Below are positions 31,839 through 41,279 of a DNA stretch of 64,000 nucleotides, piece by piece. The stretch lies in the NCBI RefSeq assembly GCF_000210895.1, contig NC_015964.1:761001-825000 (forward strand), given 5' to 3'. A model generated the notes under the pieces. That model searched no databases and was not told the DNA's origin. It worked only from the letters and a program-made list of their open reading frames with translations. Every line of letters begins with the position of its first letter. Position 1 is the stretch's first letter. The DNA is from Haemophilus parainfluenzae T3T1. GTDB taxonomy: Bacteria; Pseudomonadota; Gammaproteobacteria; Enterobacterales; Pasteurellaceae. Both the position numbers and the translations under genes were made by a program.

Positions 31839-34457
31839 TTAGAATAATTCTTCTGGTTGCGTTGCTGGAATCGCGTCTTTGGTTTTGCCTGTTCCACCAT
31901 TTAAGCGTTGTTGCAACTCTGGTGGGACATAATAACCGCGCTCTTGCATTTCTGCAACATAAGTACGTTTAGGCTCAGTACCAACGATAAAGTATTCTTT
32001 ACGACCACCACCTTCAGAAAGTAAACCCGAGTTACTATCAATAGTTTTTTCCATGATATTTGGTGGAAGTTCAAGTTGACGTTCTGGTATATCAGAAAGT
32101 GCAGCTTTCATATAAGCGACCCACGCAGGCATTGCGGTTTTTGCACCCGCTTCACCTTTACCTAATACGCGTTTGTTATCATCGAAACCAACATAGGTTG
32201 TGGTGACTAAGTTTGCACCAAAACCTGCATACCAAGCCACTTTCGCACTATTGGTGGTACCGGTTTTACCACCGATGTCACTACGTTTAATACTTTGAGC
32301 AATACGCCAGCTGGTACCTTTCCAACTAAGTCCTTGCTCACCATAAATCGCCGTATTTAATGCGCTACGGATTAAGAAGGCTAATTCGCCACTAATCACA
32401 CGCGGTGCGTATTCTTGTTTCGCTGCACCATCTTTCGCATCCGCCATTAAATCAACAGAACCATCATTTAATGCAGATGTTTGAAGTTCTGGTAAGTCTG
32501 GTACATTGTCTGGTTGCTGATCTCCCTCACCTTCATCTGTATCGGTATTGCTATTACCTTTGGCTGATTTTAGCTTATCTGGATTAGCTACTTCTGCCAC
32601 ATCTTTAAAGCCATCAATTTTATCTTCAGTTTCACCATAAATTACAGGAATATCATTACAGGTGATACAAGCAATTTTTGGGTTCGCAATAAATAAATCT
32701 TTACCGGTATTGTCTTGAATTTTTTCGATAAGGTAAGGATCAATTAAGAAACCACCGTTATCAAATACCGCGTAAGCACGCGCCATTTCCAATGGCGTGA
32801 AGGATGCCGCACCTAATGCAAGCGCTTCACTGGCAAAATATTGATCACGTTTAAATCCAAAACGTTGTAAGAAATCAGCAGTGAAGCCAACACCTGCGGT
32901 TTGTAGTGCTCGGATTGCAATCATGTTTTTAGATTGACCTAACCCCACACGTAAACGCATTGGACCGTCATAACGATCAGGTGAGTTTTTCGGTTGCCAC
33001 AAGGGTTGTCCTGGTTTTTGAATGGAGATAGGACTATCTTGCAATACGCTTGAAAGAGTTAAACCTTTTTCTAATGCCGCAGCATAGATAAATGGTTTAA
33101 TCGAAGAACCCACTTGTACTAAAGATTGGGTTGCTCGGTTAAATTTACTTTGTTCGTAACTAAAACCACCCACCATGGCTTCAATTGCACCATTATCTGA
33201 GTTTAATGAAACTAATGCAGAGTTAGCCGCTGGAATTTGACCTAAAACCCATTCGCCGTTATCACGTTTACGAATCCAAATCTGTTCACCCACTTTAACG
33301 GGTGATTTACCTGCCCAACGCATTGCGTTTGAAGACAGCGTCATCGTTTCATTGTTAGCTAAAAGTAATTCCGCCCCATTTTTACCCAATGCGGTTACCG
33401 CTGCTGGAATAAAAGGTTCTGAATCAGGTAATTTTTTCAAGAAAGCGACAATGCGCTCGTTATCCCATACAGCTTCACCTTTTTTCCATAGTGGCGCGCC
33501 ACCACGCCAGCCATGACGCATATCATAATCGATCAGGTTATTACGTACGGCTTTTTGTGCTTCGGCTTGATCTTTTGACAGTACAGTTGTAAAGACTTTA
33601 TAACCTTTGGTGTAAGCATCTTCTTCACCAAAACGTTTCACCATTTCTTGACGAACCATTTCAGTTACATAGTCTGCACGGAATTCAAATTTTGCACCGT
33701 GATAACTCGCGACGATTGGCTCTTTGATGGCTGCATCATATTCTGCTTTGGTGATTTTGTTTTCATCCAACATACGACCTAATACCACATTACGGCGTTC
33801 TTCCGCACGTTTTGGTGAATATAATGGGTTCATTGTTGAAGGTGCTTTTGGTAAGCCTGCAATCACAGCCATTTCAGAGAGCGTTAATTCATCTAAGTTT
33901 TTACCAAAGTAGGTTTGTGCAGCGGCTGCGACACCATAAGAACGATAGCCTAAGAAAATTTTATTCAAATAAAGCTCTAAAATTTCCTGTTTGCTCAAGG
34001 TATTTTCAATTTCAACCGCTAATACCGCTTCACGTACTTTACGAATAAGTTTTTTTTCTGGGGTTAAGAAGAAGTTACGCGCAAGCTGTTGTGTAATGGT
34101 ACTTGCACCTTGAGAGGCTCCACCATTGCTGACTGCAACATAAATTGCACGGGCAATACCAATTGGGTCTAAACCATGATGGTCATAAAAACGACTATCT
34201 TCCGTTGCTAAGAAAGCATCTTGCAAACGTTGAGGCACGTTTTCTAATTTCACCGGAATACGGCGTTGTTCACCCACTTCACCGATTAATTTTCCATCAG
34301 CCGTATAGATTTGCATTGGTTGCTGCAATTCAACGGTTTTTAAGCTTTCTACCGACGGTAAGGAGGATTTTAAGTGAAAATAAAACACTCCACCGGCAAC
34401 TAACCCCAGTATACATATCGTAAATAGGGTACTTAATATTAATTTTGCGATCCGCAT
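31839..34457 (-). CDS. mrcA: Penicillin-binding protein 1A
   Basis: 872 residues of a class A bifunctional PBP. An N-terminal membrane anchor precedes the glycosyltransferase domain (FLATEDSRFYDHHG, catalytic Glu near 86; GASTITQQLARNFFL). The transpeptidase domain has SxxK as SSIKPF (Ser near 453), SKN in GQSKNMIA and KTG in GGKTGTTN (near 728). A charged, Gly/Asp/Gln-rich linker (GNSNTDTDEGEGDQQPDN) separates the last two. It polymerises and cross-links peptidoglycan. The start codon lies within the competence regulatory element of the divergent com operon. Confidence 0.96.
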   Translation of the reverse strand: MRIAKLILSTLFTICILGLVAGGVFYFHLKSSLPSVESLKTVELQQPMQIYTADGKLIGEVGEQRRIPVKLENVPQRLQDAFLATEDSRFYDHHGLDPIGIARAIYVAVSNGGASQGASTITQQLARNFFLTPEKKLIRKVREAVLAVEIENTLSKQEILELYLNKIFLGYRSYGVAAAAQTYFGKNLDELTLSEMAVIAGLPKAPSTMNPLYSPKRAEERRNVVLGRMLDENKITKAEYDAAIKEPIVASYHGAKFEFRADYVTEMVRQEMVKRFGEEDAYTKGYKVFTTVLSKDQAEAQKAVRNNLIDYDMRHGWRGGAPLWKKGEAVWDNERIVAFLKKLPDSEPFIPAAVTALGKNGAELLLANNETMTLSSNAMRWAGKSPVKVGEQIWIRKRDNGEWVLGQIPAANSALVSLNSDNGAIEAMVGGFSYEQSKFNRATQSLVQVGSSIKPFIYAAALEKGLTLSSVLQDSPISIQKPGQPLWQPKNSPDRYDGPMRLRVGLGQSKNMIAIRALQTAGVGFTADFLQRFGFKRDQYFASEALALGAASFTPLEMARAYAVFDNGGFLIDPYLIEKIQDNTGKDLFIANPKIACITCNDIPVIYGETEDKIDGFKDVAEVANPDKLKSAKGNSNTDTDEGEGDQQPDNVPDLPELQTSALNDGSVDLMADAKDGAAKQEYAPRVISGELAFLIRSALNTAIYGEQGLSWKGTSWRIAQSIKRSDIGGKTGTTNSAKVAWYAGFGANLVTTTYVGFDDNKRVLGKGEAGAKTAMPAWVAYMKAALSDIPERQLELPPNIMEKTIDSNSGLLSEGGGRKEYFIVGTEPKRTYVAEMQERGYYVPPELQQRLNGGTGKTKDAIPATQPEELF

Positions 34458-34464
34458 CGTAAAA
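34443..34464 (+). promoter_or_regulatory. Competence regulatory element (CRP-S/Sxy site) of comA operon
   Basis: The 22-bp site has core TGCGATCCGCATCG inside TTTT...AAAA, the CRP-S consensus of Haemophilus competence genes that need CRP plus Sxy. Its centre lies 103 bases before the comA ATG. A -10 box TATGAT at 34502-34507 starts 48.5 bases from the centre. The site also overlaps codons 1-5 of mrcA on the other strand. Confidence 0.9.
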
Positions 34465-34501
34465 TTCTCTCTGGTTTAATGAATATTCAAAAAATCAAAA
34501 T

Positions 34502-34507
34502 TATGAT
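34502..34507 (+). promoter_or_regulatory. Predicted -10 box of the comABCDEF promoter
   Basis: TATGAT lies downstream of the competence element with no good -35 box at the expected place, as expected for an activator-dependent promoter. The spacing to the element equals that at comM. Confidence 0.65.
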
Positions 34508-34556
34508 TTTGGCTGCTAAGTATAAAAGATTAATCCCTTAAAGAATAGGAAAGAAT

Positions 34557-35399
34557 ATGGGAATAGCCAATAGAAAGCAGCAAAAACTACAAATTGGTGT
34601 GAGTAAACAACAAGATAACCTCTATTTTGTTTGGCTAGATGAATTACACAAAGTTCAATCAATTTGTTTAAATACGCAACAAAAAGATATTTTTTCCCAG
34701 TTATTGCCTCATTTGCCACAAAAAAACAGTCAATGCTGTTTTGTTGGCGCCATTTCGCCCCACTTAACTTGGTCTAAAACACTTATTCTACCACAAACAC
34801 TCAATGCCCAGGAATGTGAACAACAATGTCGTTTTATTTTGCAAAAAGAATTACCGATTCCTTTGGATGAATTATGGTTTGATTATCTGACCACGCCATT
34901 AAAACAAGGTTTTCGTTTGGATATAACGGCGATTCGACAAGAAAGCGCCAATGCTGAATTAGCAAAATATTTACCGTTAAAATTGACCGCACTTGATTTA
35001 CTGAATCACAGTATTTTACGTTCATTTTATGCCATTTTAGGTCAAGAGCCGATTAACACCTTATTTTTATATCAAGATCAACAAGGGTGTCTCGCCGTTT
35101 GTGAACGCTTACAACAACGACAAGTTTTGCAATCTCAAAGTGATTTATCTGAGCTTTATCAACAATTTATCCAGCGTTTTCCTGAAACGATAGAACAGAT
35201 TTATGTGTATCAAACGCCCGATATGTTGAATTCAGACACCATCGAATTACAGCCTAAGGATTGGCAGCGTATCGAAACAGATCTTCCTTTCATTGCTTTA
35301 GGTAATGCACTTTGGCAAACCGATTTAAAGCTAGTGGATTTATCTTTAAAACTGCCCGTACTTTCGCCTCCAATTAATCGGGAGAGTGGTGATGTTTAG
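34557..35399 (+). CDS. comA: ComA, type IV pilus assembly protein PilM homologue
   Basis: 280 residues, first gene of the competence operon. It lacks a signal peptide or membrane segment, fitting PilM, an actin-like cytoplasmic protein that links the pilus machine to the inner-membrane PilN. Sequence similarity to PilM is weak by eye; the gene order (mrcA divergent, then comB-F) is what fixes the call. Two uptake sequences fall in the coding region (e.g. TTGACCGCACTTGATTT near 34984). AATAGGAAAGAAT precedes the ATG as ribosome site. comB starts within its last codons. Confidence 0.88.
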   Translation: MGIANRKQQKLQIGVSKQQDNLYFVWLDELHKVQSICLNTQQKDIFSQLLPHLPQKNSQCCFVGAISPHLTWSKTLILPQTLNAQECEQQCRFILQKELPIPLDELWFDYLTTPLKQGFRLDITAIRQESANAELAKYLPLKLTALDLLNHSILRSFYAILGQEPINTLFLYQDQQGCLAVCERLQQRQVLQSQSDLSELYQQFIQRFPETIEQIYVYQTPDMLNSDTIELQPKDWQRIETDLPFIALGNALWQTDLKLVDLSLKLPVLSPPINRESGDV

Positions 35400-35904
35400 C
35401 CTTAATTTATTACCTTGGCGCTTAGAACAACATCAAAAGGCCTTTCGTCGTTTTATGTGGCAAGGTTTCATTTGGCTAGCTTGCTCAGTTTTGATTGTCA
35501 TTGGATTGAACCAACTCAATGAACAACAAGGGCAAGCCCTAAGTCAGACAAAAGAAAAACTGACACAAATAACTCATCAAGTCCATCAGAAACGCATTCA
35601 GGTTCAGCAACTACAAAGTAGTCTGAAAGAAATGAATGAGCTGACAGAAATGGGTACAGAATATGTGTATCGCTTGCTTAATTTATTAAGTGAGCTGCCA
35701 TTAAAACAGGGCGAGTTAGATGAATTTACGCTCAATGCTAAGCAAATTGTCCTTTCAGGCATGACAGAAAGCCAACAAGAGTTTGAGGAGATACATCAAT
35801 TTCTCAAACGCCATTTTACAGAGGTTAACTTAACTAAGTTTCAGCCAGTGCAACAGCAGTTATTTTTTCAATTTGATATTCATTTATCGGAGTCTGTGCA
35901 ATGA
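35392..35904 (+). CDS. comB: ComB, PilN homologue
   Basis: 170 residues from the ATG at 35392, with GGGAG 8 bases before it; two GTG codons directly upstream are alternatives. It has MFSLNLLPWR at the cytoplasmic N-terminus (the PilN N-LLPWR motif that binds PilM), a membrane segment at about 23-42 (FIWLACSVLIVIGLNQL) and a periplasmic coiled coil (QGQALSQTKEKLTQITHQVHQKR region). It is part of the inner-membrane platform of the DNA uptake pilus. It overlaps comA by 8 bases and comC by 4. Confidence 0.92.
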   Translation: MFSLNLLPWRLEQHQKAFRRFMWQGFIWLACSVLIVIGLNQLNEQQGQALSQTKEKLTQITHQVHQKRIQVQQLQSSLKEMNELTEMGTEYVYRLLNLLSELPLKQGELDEFTLNAKQIVLSGMTESQQEFEEIHQFLKRHFTEVNLTKFQPVQQQLFFQFDIHLSESVQ

Positions 35905-36443
35905 GGAACTTTATCAATGAGCTTGTTCAAAAAAGTGCACAAAGTTGGTTTGGGAGATGGCTTCGATTACCTCAAATAGTCCATGCAGCCTTTTGGTTGA
36001 GTGCATTAAGTGCGGTCATTTTTTTACCTGTTTTTCGTTACGTTGAAAATAGCAACGAACGACATCGACTTGACGCAGAATTGAGTTTGCAGCAGCAAGA
36101 GTGGGAGAAACAGGAAAAGATTTTACAAACTTTAAGGCAAAAGTCAGACAGCCGACAACTTTCTCCTGAACTAGCTAATTCGGTGTTGCCGATTAATCAG
36201 CATGTACAGGCGCTGTTAAATGGGCGACTTCGAGCGTTGGATTTACGTTGGGATTTTTCTCAACATACTTTGTTGCATTTGTCGTTACAAGGCTATTTTG
36301 TCGATTTACAGCAATTTTTGACCGCACTTTTAAACAATGTTCCTACACTTTCTTTAACTCAATTAAACATTGAGAAATTAGATGAAGAGGAAAATGCCTC
36401 TATTACATGCGAGTTAATTTTCCAACTGAATAAGGACAAATAA
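35901..36443 (+). CDS. comC: ComC, PilO homologue
   Basis: 180 residues. It has one membrane segment at about 28-46 (HAAFWLSALSAVIFLPVF), then a coiled coil and a small ferredoxin-like domain, the PilO pattern. PilN and PilO form the alignment complex between the inner-membrane motor and the secretin. It starts with ATGA overlapping the comB stop. Uptake sequences fall inside the membrane segment (SALSAVI from AGTGCGGTCATT) and in the DLQQFLTALLNN stretch. Confidence 0.9.
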   Translation: MRNFINELVQKSAQSWFGRWLRLPQIVHAAFWLSALSAVIFLPVFRYVENSNERHRLDAELSLQQQEWEKQEKILQTLRQKSDSRQLSPELANSVLPINQHVQALLNGRLRALDLRWDFSQHTLLHLSLQGYFVDLQQFLTALLNNVPTLSLTQLNIEKLDEEENASITCELIFQLNKDK

Positions 36444-36826
36444 TGAAAAAGTTCTTCTTAATCTTGATAGCGTTTTTTTCTGTATCAGCATTTTCGCAAG
36501 ATCCTTTTGATCGTAAACAAAGAGAACAAACCGAATATCCAAAAGAGGGGCTTACCCTACCGCCGGTGTCGACTTGCGTATATTCGGAGCCGAGACTGGC
36601 GGAGGAACGCCCATTGGCTCAGCTACATATTGTGGGAGTCGTGCAATACGGTAAACAGGCAGAAGTGTTATTTAATGATGATGGGCATATTCTTTCTGCT
36701 CAAGTCGGGCAGAGGATTGGAAAAGAAGGCTATTTAATCGAAAAAGTGAGTAAAAACAGCGTGATGCTTCAAGGTTATAAAGTAGGGCAATGTGAACAAA
36801 CAACCTCAATCATAATGAGATTTTAA
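36443..36826 (+). CDS. comD: ComD, PilP homologue
   Basis: 127 residues with a cleavable signal (MKKFFLILIAFFSVSAFSQ). The rest has the short Pro-rich linker of PilP (DPFDRKQREQTEYPKEGLTLPPVST) and a small beta domain (AQLHIVGVVQYGKQAEVLFNDDGHILSAQVGQRIGKEGYLIEKVSKNSVML). PilP couples PilNO to the PilQ secretin. No lipobox Cys is seen, so it may be soluble, unlike the lipoprotein PilP of Pseudomonas. It starts with TAATG overlapping the comC stop. Confidence 0.88.
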   Translation: MKKFFLILIAFFSVSAFSQDPFDRKQREQTEYPKEGLTLPPVSTCVYSEPRLAEERPLAQLHIVGVVQYGKQAEVLFNDDGHILSAQVGQRIGKEGYLIEKVSKNSVMLQGYKVGQCEQTTSIIMRF

Positions 36827-36827
36827 A

Positions 36828-38210
36828 ATGGTAAAGCAGAAAATAAAAACAAAGTGCGGTCAGTTTTTAATGTGTTTTTTGATCCTATGGACAACTTACT
36901 CAGCGGCAGAAAATCGCATATTTTCACTTCGCTTAAAACAGGCGCCAATGGTGGCGACACTCCAGCAACTTGCTCTTGAGCAAAATACCAATTTAATGAT
37001 TGATGATGAATTAGAAGGAACACTTTCATTACAATTAGATAGCGTCGATTTTGATCGTTTATTGCGTTCTGTCGCAAAAATCAAAGGGCTCTCTTTTTAT
37101 CAAGAAAAGGATATTTATTATTTGGGTAAGCCTTCTCAACATGAACAATATGCAGAGAAAATGGTAGAACCGATGACGATTAGCGGAGAAAGTTTGCCTA
37201 GTGAAACACCACTTGTGAGTGCAACGGTTAAACTGCATTTTGCCAAGGCCGCTGATGTGATGAAATCGTTAACAACAGGGAGTGGTTCTTTGCTTTCACC
37301 TAGCGGCACAATTACATTTGATGACCGAAGCAATGTGTTACTGATTCAGGATGATGCACGTTCTGTCAAAAATATTAAAAAATTGATTGCAGAGCTGGAT
37401 AAACCCATTGAGCAAATTGTCATTGAAGCACGTATTGTGACGATTACCGATGAAAGCCTAAAAGAATTAGGTGTGCGTTGGGGTATTTTTAATCCTACTG
37501 AGGCTGCTCATCGAGTGAGTGGCAGTCTAGATGCGAATGGCTTTAGTAATATCGGTGATAATTTAAACGTGAATTTTGCGACAACGGTCACGCCAGCTGG
37601 CTCATTAGCACTTCAAGTGGCTAAAATTAATGGTCGATTATTAGATTTAGAATTGACCGCACTTGAACGTGAAAATAACGTAGAAATTATTGCAAGCCCT
37701 CGTTTACTCACAACTAATAAGAAAAGCGCAAGCATTAAACAAGGGACAGAAATTCCTTATGTAGTGACAAATGGTAAAAATGATACACAGTCAGTAGAGT
37801 TTCGCGAGGCAGTCTTAGGATTGGAAGTCACACCACATATTTCGAAGGATAATAATATTTTATTGGATTTATTAGTCAGTCAAAATTCCCCGGGAAATCG
37901 CGTGGCTTACGGGCAAAATGAAGTGGTGTCCATTGATAAACAAGAAATTAATACACAAGTTTTTGCCAAAGATGGCGAAACAATTGTATTGGGAGGGGTA
38001 TTCCACGACACAATCACGAAAGGTATCGATAAAGTACCATTATTGGGCGATATTCCCGGTATTAAGCGTCTATTTAGTAAGGAAAGTGAACGACATCAAA
38101 AACGCGAACTCGTTATTTTTGTGACCCCTCATATTTTGAAACAAGGTGAAAGAATGGAAATGGCTAAGAAAGAAAAGCATTTTAAGCAAGTTGAAAAAGT
38201 GAAAAAATAA
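36828..38210 (+). CDS. comE: ComE, outer-membrane secretin PilQ homologue
   Basis: 460 residues. A signal peptide runs to about residue 29 (FLILWTTYSAAE). The N-domains follow (IFSLRLKQAPMVATLQQLALEQNTNLMIDDEL; FDRLLRSVAKIKGLSFYQ), then a secretin N1 domain (VKLHFAKAADVMKSLTTGSGSLLSPSGTITFDDRSNVLLIQDDARSVKNIKKLIAELD) and the pore domain ending VPLLGDIPGIKRLF and QKRELVIFVTPHIL. It forms the outer-membrane channel for the pilus and incoming DNA. Uptake sequences code for part of the signal peptide (TKCGQF) and for ELTALER near 275. Confidence 0.95.
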   Translation: MVKQKIKTKCGQFLMCFLILWTTYSAAENRIFSLRLKQAPMVATLQQLALEQNTNLMIDDELEGTLSLQLDSVDFDRLLRSVAKIKGLSFYQEKDIYYLGKPSQHEQYAEKMVEPMTISGESLPSETPLVSATVKLHFAKAADVMKSLTTGSGSLLSPSGTITFDDRSNVLLIQDDARSVKNIKKLIAELDKPIEQIVIEARIVTITDESLKELGVRWGIFNPTEAAHRVSGSLDANGFSNIGDNLNVNFATTVTPAGSLALQVAKINGRLLDLELTALERENNVEIIASPRLLTTNKKSASIKQGTEIPYVVTNGKNDTQSVEFREAVLGLEVTPHISKDNNILLDLLVSQNSPGNRVAYGQNEVVSIDKQEINTQVFAKDGETIVLGGVFHDTITKGIDKVPLLGDIPGIKRLFSKESERHQKRELVIFVTPHILKQGERMEMAKKEKHFKQVEKVKK

Positions 38211-38229
38211 AGTGCGGTCAATTTCTCTT

Positions 38230-38919
38230 ATGTTTTCCTATTTTTTTCAGTTTAGTTGTGTGCATTGTAAGCGATCTATTCATTTAGGTCGAAATGGATT
38301 GTGTAGTCGATGTCAGAAACAAATTAAAACTTTCCCTTATTGTGGGCGATGTGGTTCACCTTTGCAGTATTATGCAATGGGCTGTGGCCATTGTTTGAGA
38401 AATGAACCCGCTTGGGATCGTATTGTGATTATCGGGCATTACATAGAACCGCTTTCTTCACTTATTCATCGTTTTAAATTCCAAAAACAGTTCTGGTTAG
38501 ATCGCAGTTTATCGCGTTTGCTTTATCTTGCGGTGCGAGAGGCGAGACGAACACATGGGCTCTCTCTGCCACAGGCGATTATTCCGGTGCCGTTATATCA
38601 TTTTCGGCAGTGGCAACGGGGTTATAATCAGGCGGATTTATTGGCTAACTGGTTGAGCCGTTGGTGTGATGTGCCTAACTGTCATCATGTGGTGAAACGG
38701 ATTAAACATACTCATACTCAACGAGGCTTAACCGCAAAAGATCGGCGACAGAACCTTAAAAATGCTTTTGCTGTGAATACCCAAAAGCCCTTTCCTTATG
38801 AGCGAGTTGCCTTGGTAGATGATGTGATTACAACTGGTTCAACGTTAGCAGAGATAGCCAAACAGCTTCGAAAATTAGGTGTAAAAGAAATACAAGTATG
38901 GGGCTTAGCGAGAGCTTAA
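38230..38919 (+). CDS. comF: ComF, phosphoribosyltransferase-like DNA uptake protein
   Basis: 229 residues from the ATG at 38230. A GTG at 38212 inside an uptake sequence would add six codons, but the ATG matches the known length and the spacing to the first Cys pair. N-terminal zinc-finger-like Cys pairs (CVHC, CSRC, CGRC and CGHC) precede a PRTase domain with the PRPP loop VALVDDVITTGSTLAEIAKQL (near 197). It is needed for moving transforming DNA across the inner membrane. Its ribosome site is weak and it lies 19 bases after comE. Confidence 0.9.
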   Translation: MFSYFFQFSCVHCKRSIHLGRNGLCSRCQKQIKTFPYCGRCGSPLQYYAMGCGHCLRNEPAWDRIVIIGHYIEPLSSLIHRFKFQKQFWLDRSLSRLLYLAVREARRTHGLSLPQAIIPVPLYHFRQWQRGYNQADLLANWLSRWCDVPNCHHVVKRIKHTHTQRGLTAKDRRQNLKNAFAVNTQKPFPYERVALVDDVITTGSTLAEIAKQLRKLGVKEIQVWGLARA

Positions 38920-39032
38920 ATTTTTAAAGATAGGATTTATCTATATCTATAAAAATAGGAATAAATGTAGAAAAAATTGCCGCATAGGAGTATCATTCTT
39001 GATATATTGCATCAAGTATTAGGATTTTATTT

Positions 39033-39617
39033 ATGGAACAAATTTTTATTTCAGATGCTGCACAAGCACATTTTCGGAAACTTTTAGATACACAAGAAGA
39101 AGGTACAAATATTCGTATTTTTGTCGTGAACCCTGGTACCCCTGGAGCTGAATGTGGCGTGTCTTACTGTCCGCCAAATTCAGTTGAAGCGACTGATACC
39201 GAAATGAAATACGATACTTTTTCAGCATTTGTGGATGAAATCAGTTTACCGTTTTTAGAGGATGCGGAAATTGATTATGTAACAGAAGAGCTCGGTGCTC
39301 AATTGACTTTAAAAGCGCCTAACGCAAAAATGCGTAAAGTTGCAGATGATGCGCCTTTAATTGAGCGCGTAGAGTACGTGATTCAAACACAAATTAACCC
39401 ACAATTAGCCAGCCATGGCGGTAAAATCACGTTAATTGAAATTACTGATGATGGTTATGCTGTTCTACAATTCGGTGGTGGCTGTAACGGTTGTTCAATG
39501 GTTGATGTAACCTTAAAAGATGGTGTAGAGAAACAATTGGTCGCACTTTTCCCAAATGAACTAAAAGGTGCACGAGATGTAACAGAACACCAACGTGGTG
39601 AACATTCTTATTATTAA
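39033..39617 (+). CDS. nfuA: NfuA Fe/S biogenesis protein
   Basis: 194 residues. The N-terminal A-type-like domain ([26 protein letters not shown]) has lost the A-type Cys triad; the C-terminal Nfu domain has the [4Fe-4S] ligands C151 and C154 in [20 protein letters not shown]. It scaffolds and delivers iron-sulfur clusters under stress. In E. coli the comF homologue gntX (yhgH) also precedes nfuA, so the comF-nfuA order is ancient. The 113-base gap before it includes an AT-rich promoter region. Confidence 0.96.
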   Translation: MEQIFISDAAQAHFRKLLDTQEEGTNIRIFVVNPGTPGAECGVSYCPPNSVEATDTEMKYDTFSAFVDEISLPFLEDAEIDYVTEELGAQLTLKAPNAKMRKVADDAPLIERVEYVIQTQINPQLASHGGKITLIEITDDGYAVLQFGGGCNGCSMVDVTLKDGVEKQLVALFPNELKGARDVTEHQRGEHSYY

Positions 39618-39633
39618 GCATAGAAGATAAATA

Positions 39634-39654
39634 AGGGCGAATTATTCGCCCTTT
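39634..39654. terminator. Bidirectional terminator between nfuA and comM
   Basis: AAGGGCGAAT and ATTCGCCCTT pair around one T, with a T run on the plus side and an A run on the other. It serves both converging genes. Confidence 0.9.
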
Positions 39655-39660
39655 TATTTT

Positions 39661-41190
39661 TTAAGCGGCAGATAATTTCTGTAACAACCGATCCATCGCT
39701 CGATATCCTAGTGCTTCTGCTAAATGGGGTTGTAGTATCTCTTTTTCGCCATTCAAATCGGCAATTGTACGTGAGACTTTTAAAATCCGATGATAGGCTC
39801 TTACTGAAAGTCCGAGTTTATTTAAAGCATTCTCTAAAAATTGTGCATCTTTATCTTGTAATTTACAGTCTCGTTCAATTTCTTTGCTTGAAAGATATGC
39901 ATTAATTTTACCGGCTCGAGCAAGTTGAATCGCTCTCACTTTTAATACTTTTTCTCTTACTTGTTGGCTGGTTTCACCTCTATCCCCTGTATTTTGTAGA
40001 CTACCTTGCGGCAGAAGAGGCACTTCAATGGATAGATCAAAGCGATCTAAAAATGGTCCTGAAAGGCGATTTAAATAACGCATCACTTGTTGTGGCGAGG
40101 TACGATTATGTGTTCCGGTATAATGCCCCGTTGGACTTGGATTCATCGCCGCAACGAGTTGAAAGCGAGCAGGAAATTGGATTTTTGCATTGGCACGCGA
40201 AATAATAATTTCTCCACTTTCTAAGGGTTGTCGTAGAGCGTCCAGTACTTTACGCTCAAATTCAGGTAGCTCATCAAGAAAAAGTACACCATTATGTGCG
40301 AGCGATATTTCGCCTGGTTTTGGAATGGTTCCTCCACCCACTAATGCAGGCAAAGAAGCACTATGATGTGGCGCTCGAAATGGACGTTGTTTCCAGTTCT
40401 GAAAATTTAATTCATTTTGTACTAAGCTTGTGACCGAAGCGGTTTCAATGGCTTCTAAATCAGTCATTTCTGGGAGTAATGCAGTGAGACGACTTGCCAA
40501 CATAGTTTTACCTGTCCCTGGTGGGCCTAAAAAGAGCAGATTATGTTGACCTGCAGCCGCAATTGTTAGGACTCGTTTAGCATGTTGCTGACCAATAATA
40601 TCCGTCAAATCTAAGTGATTTTTAGCTGAAAATCCGACCGAACTTTCTTGTGCAAGTAATGAAGCCAAAGGTAATTTTTCTTGATTATTTAAGAATTGCA
40701 CGACTTCCAAAAGGTTTTTAGCAAAATAAGTCTCTTGCTCTGAGACAAGTGACGCCTCATTAGCATTTTGATAAGCGATAATGGGGGCTCGTTTCGCTCT
40801 TTGTGCCGCTAAAATGGCGGGGATCACGCCATGTACACCACGTAATTCACCTGTTAATGCGAGTTCGCCAACGAATTCAAATTGTTTTAAACGGCTATCG
40901 TCGAGTTGATCCGATGCAGCTAAAATACCTATTGCAATAGGTAAATCAAATCTCCCTCCTTCTTTGGGTAAATCAGCTGGTGCAAGGTTGACGGTGATGC
41001 GTTTAGCAGGATATTTGAACTGGGCATTCATTAACGCACTTCTGACACGATCTTGCGCTTCTTTTACAGTTTTTTCGGGTAGACCAACTAAGGTAAATCC
41101 AGGCTTCCCGTTACTTAAATGTACTTCAATCGTAACAAGAGGGGCTTGTACACCCATCGATGCACGGCTGTAAACAATAGCAAGAGACAT
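39661..41190 (-). CDS. comM: ComM, competence AAA+ helicase (YifB family)
   Basis: 509 residues. An N-terminal Lon-protease-like domain (MSLAIVYSRASMGVQAPLVTIEVHLSNGKPGFTLVGLPEKTVKEAQDR) precedes a Mg-chelatase-type AAA+ ATPase: Walker A FLGPPGTGKTM (near 212-222), Walker B GVLFLDELPEF (near 295), and a C-terminal domain with LSVRAYHRILKVSRTIADL. ComM is a hexameric helicase that extends branch migration during chromosomal transformation. It is transcribed from a promoter with its own competence element 96 bases upstream, set between it and engB. Confidence 0.96.
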   Translation of the reverse strand: MSLAIVYSRASMGVQAPLVTIEVHLSNGKPGFTLVGLPEKTVKEAQDRVRSALMNAQFKYPAKRITVNLAPADLPKEGGRFDLPIAIGILAASDQLDDSRLKQFEFVGELALTGELRGVHGVIPAILAAQRAKRAPIIAYQNANEASLVSEQETYFAKNLLEVVQFLNNQEKLPLASLLAQESSVGFSAKNHLDLTDIIGQQHAKRVLTIAAAGQHNLLFLGPPGTGKTMLASRLTALLPEMTDLEAIETASVTSLVQNELNFQNWKQRPFRAPHHSASLPALVGGGTIPKPGEISLAHNGVLFLDELPEFERKVLDALRQPLESGEIIISRANAKIQFPARFQLVAAMNPSPTGHYTGTHNRTSPQQVMRYLNRLSGPFLDRFDLSIEVPLLPQGSLQNTGDRGETSQQVREKVLKVRAIQLARAGKINAYLSSKEIERDCKLQDKDAQFLENALNKLGLSVRAYHRILKVSRTIADLNGEKEILQPHLAEALGYRAMDRLLQKLSAA

Positions 41191-41232
41191 TCAGATTCCT
41201 TAAAGTGCGGTCAAAAATAATCAGATTTTCGC

Positions 41233-41238
41233 ACTATA
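41233..41238 (-). promoter_or_regulatory. Predicted -10 box of the comM promoter
   Basis: TATAGT on the minus strand starts 48.5 bases from the centre of the competence element, exactly the distance seen at comA. It directly abuts the terminator stem of engB. Confidence 0.65.
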
Positions 41239-41279
41239 AAAAAAGCACAGAATGAAATCATCCATCCAGTGCTTTTTTT
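41238..41279 (-). terminator. Terminator of engB, within the comM promoter
   Basis: AAAAAAAGCAC and GTGCTTTTTTT form a perfect 11-bp stem with a 20-base loop. It ends engB 41 bases past its stop, and fills the space between the competence element and the comM -10 box. Confidence 0.8.

Noticed and set aside
38212..38229. GTG start of comF within an uptake sequence
   Set aside because: The ATG at 38230 gives the known ComF length and the usual distance to the first Cys pair.
41221..41240. TGCGA half-site close to comM considered as its competence element
   Set aside because: Only a half-site, and too near the start codon; the perfect palindrome at 41276-41297 has the right spacing.
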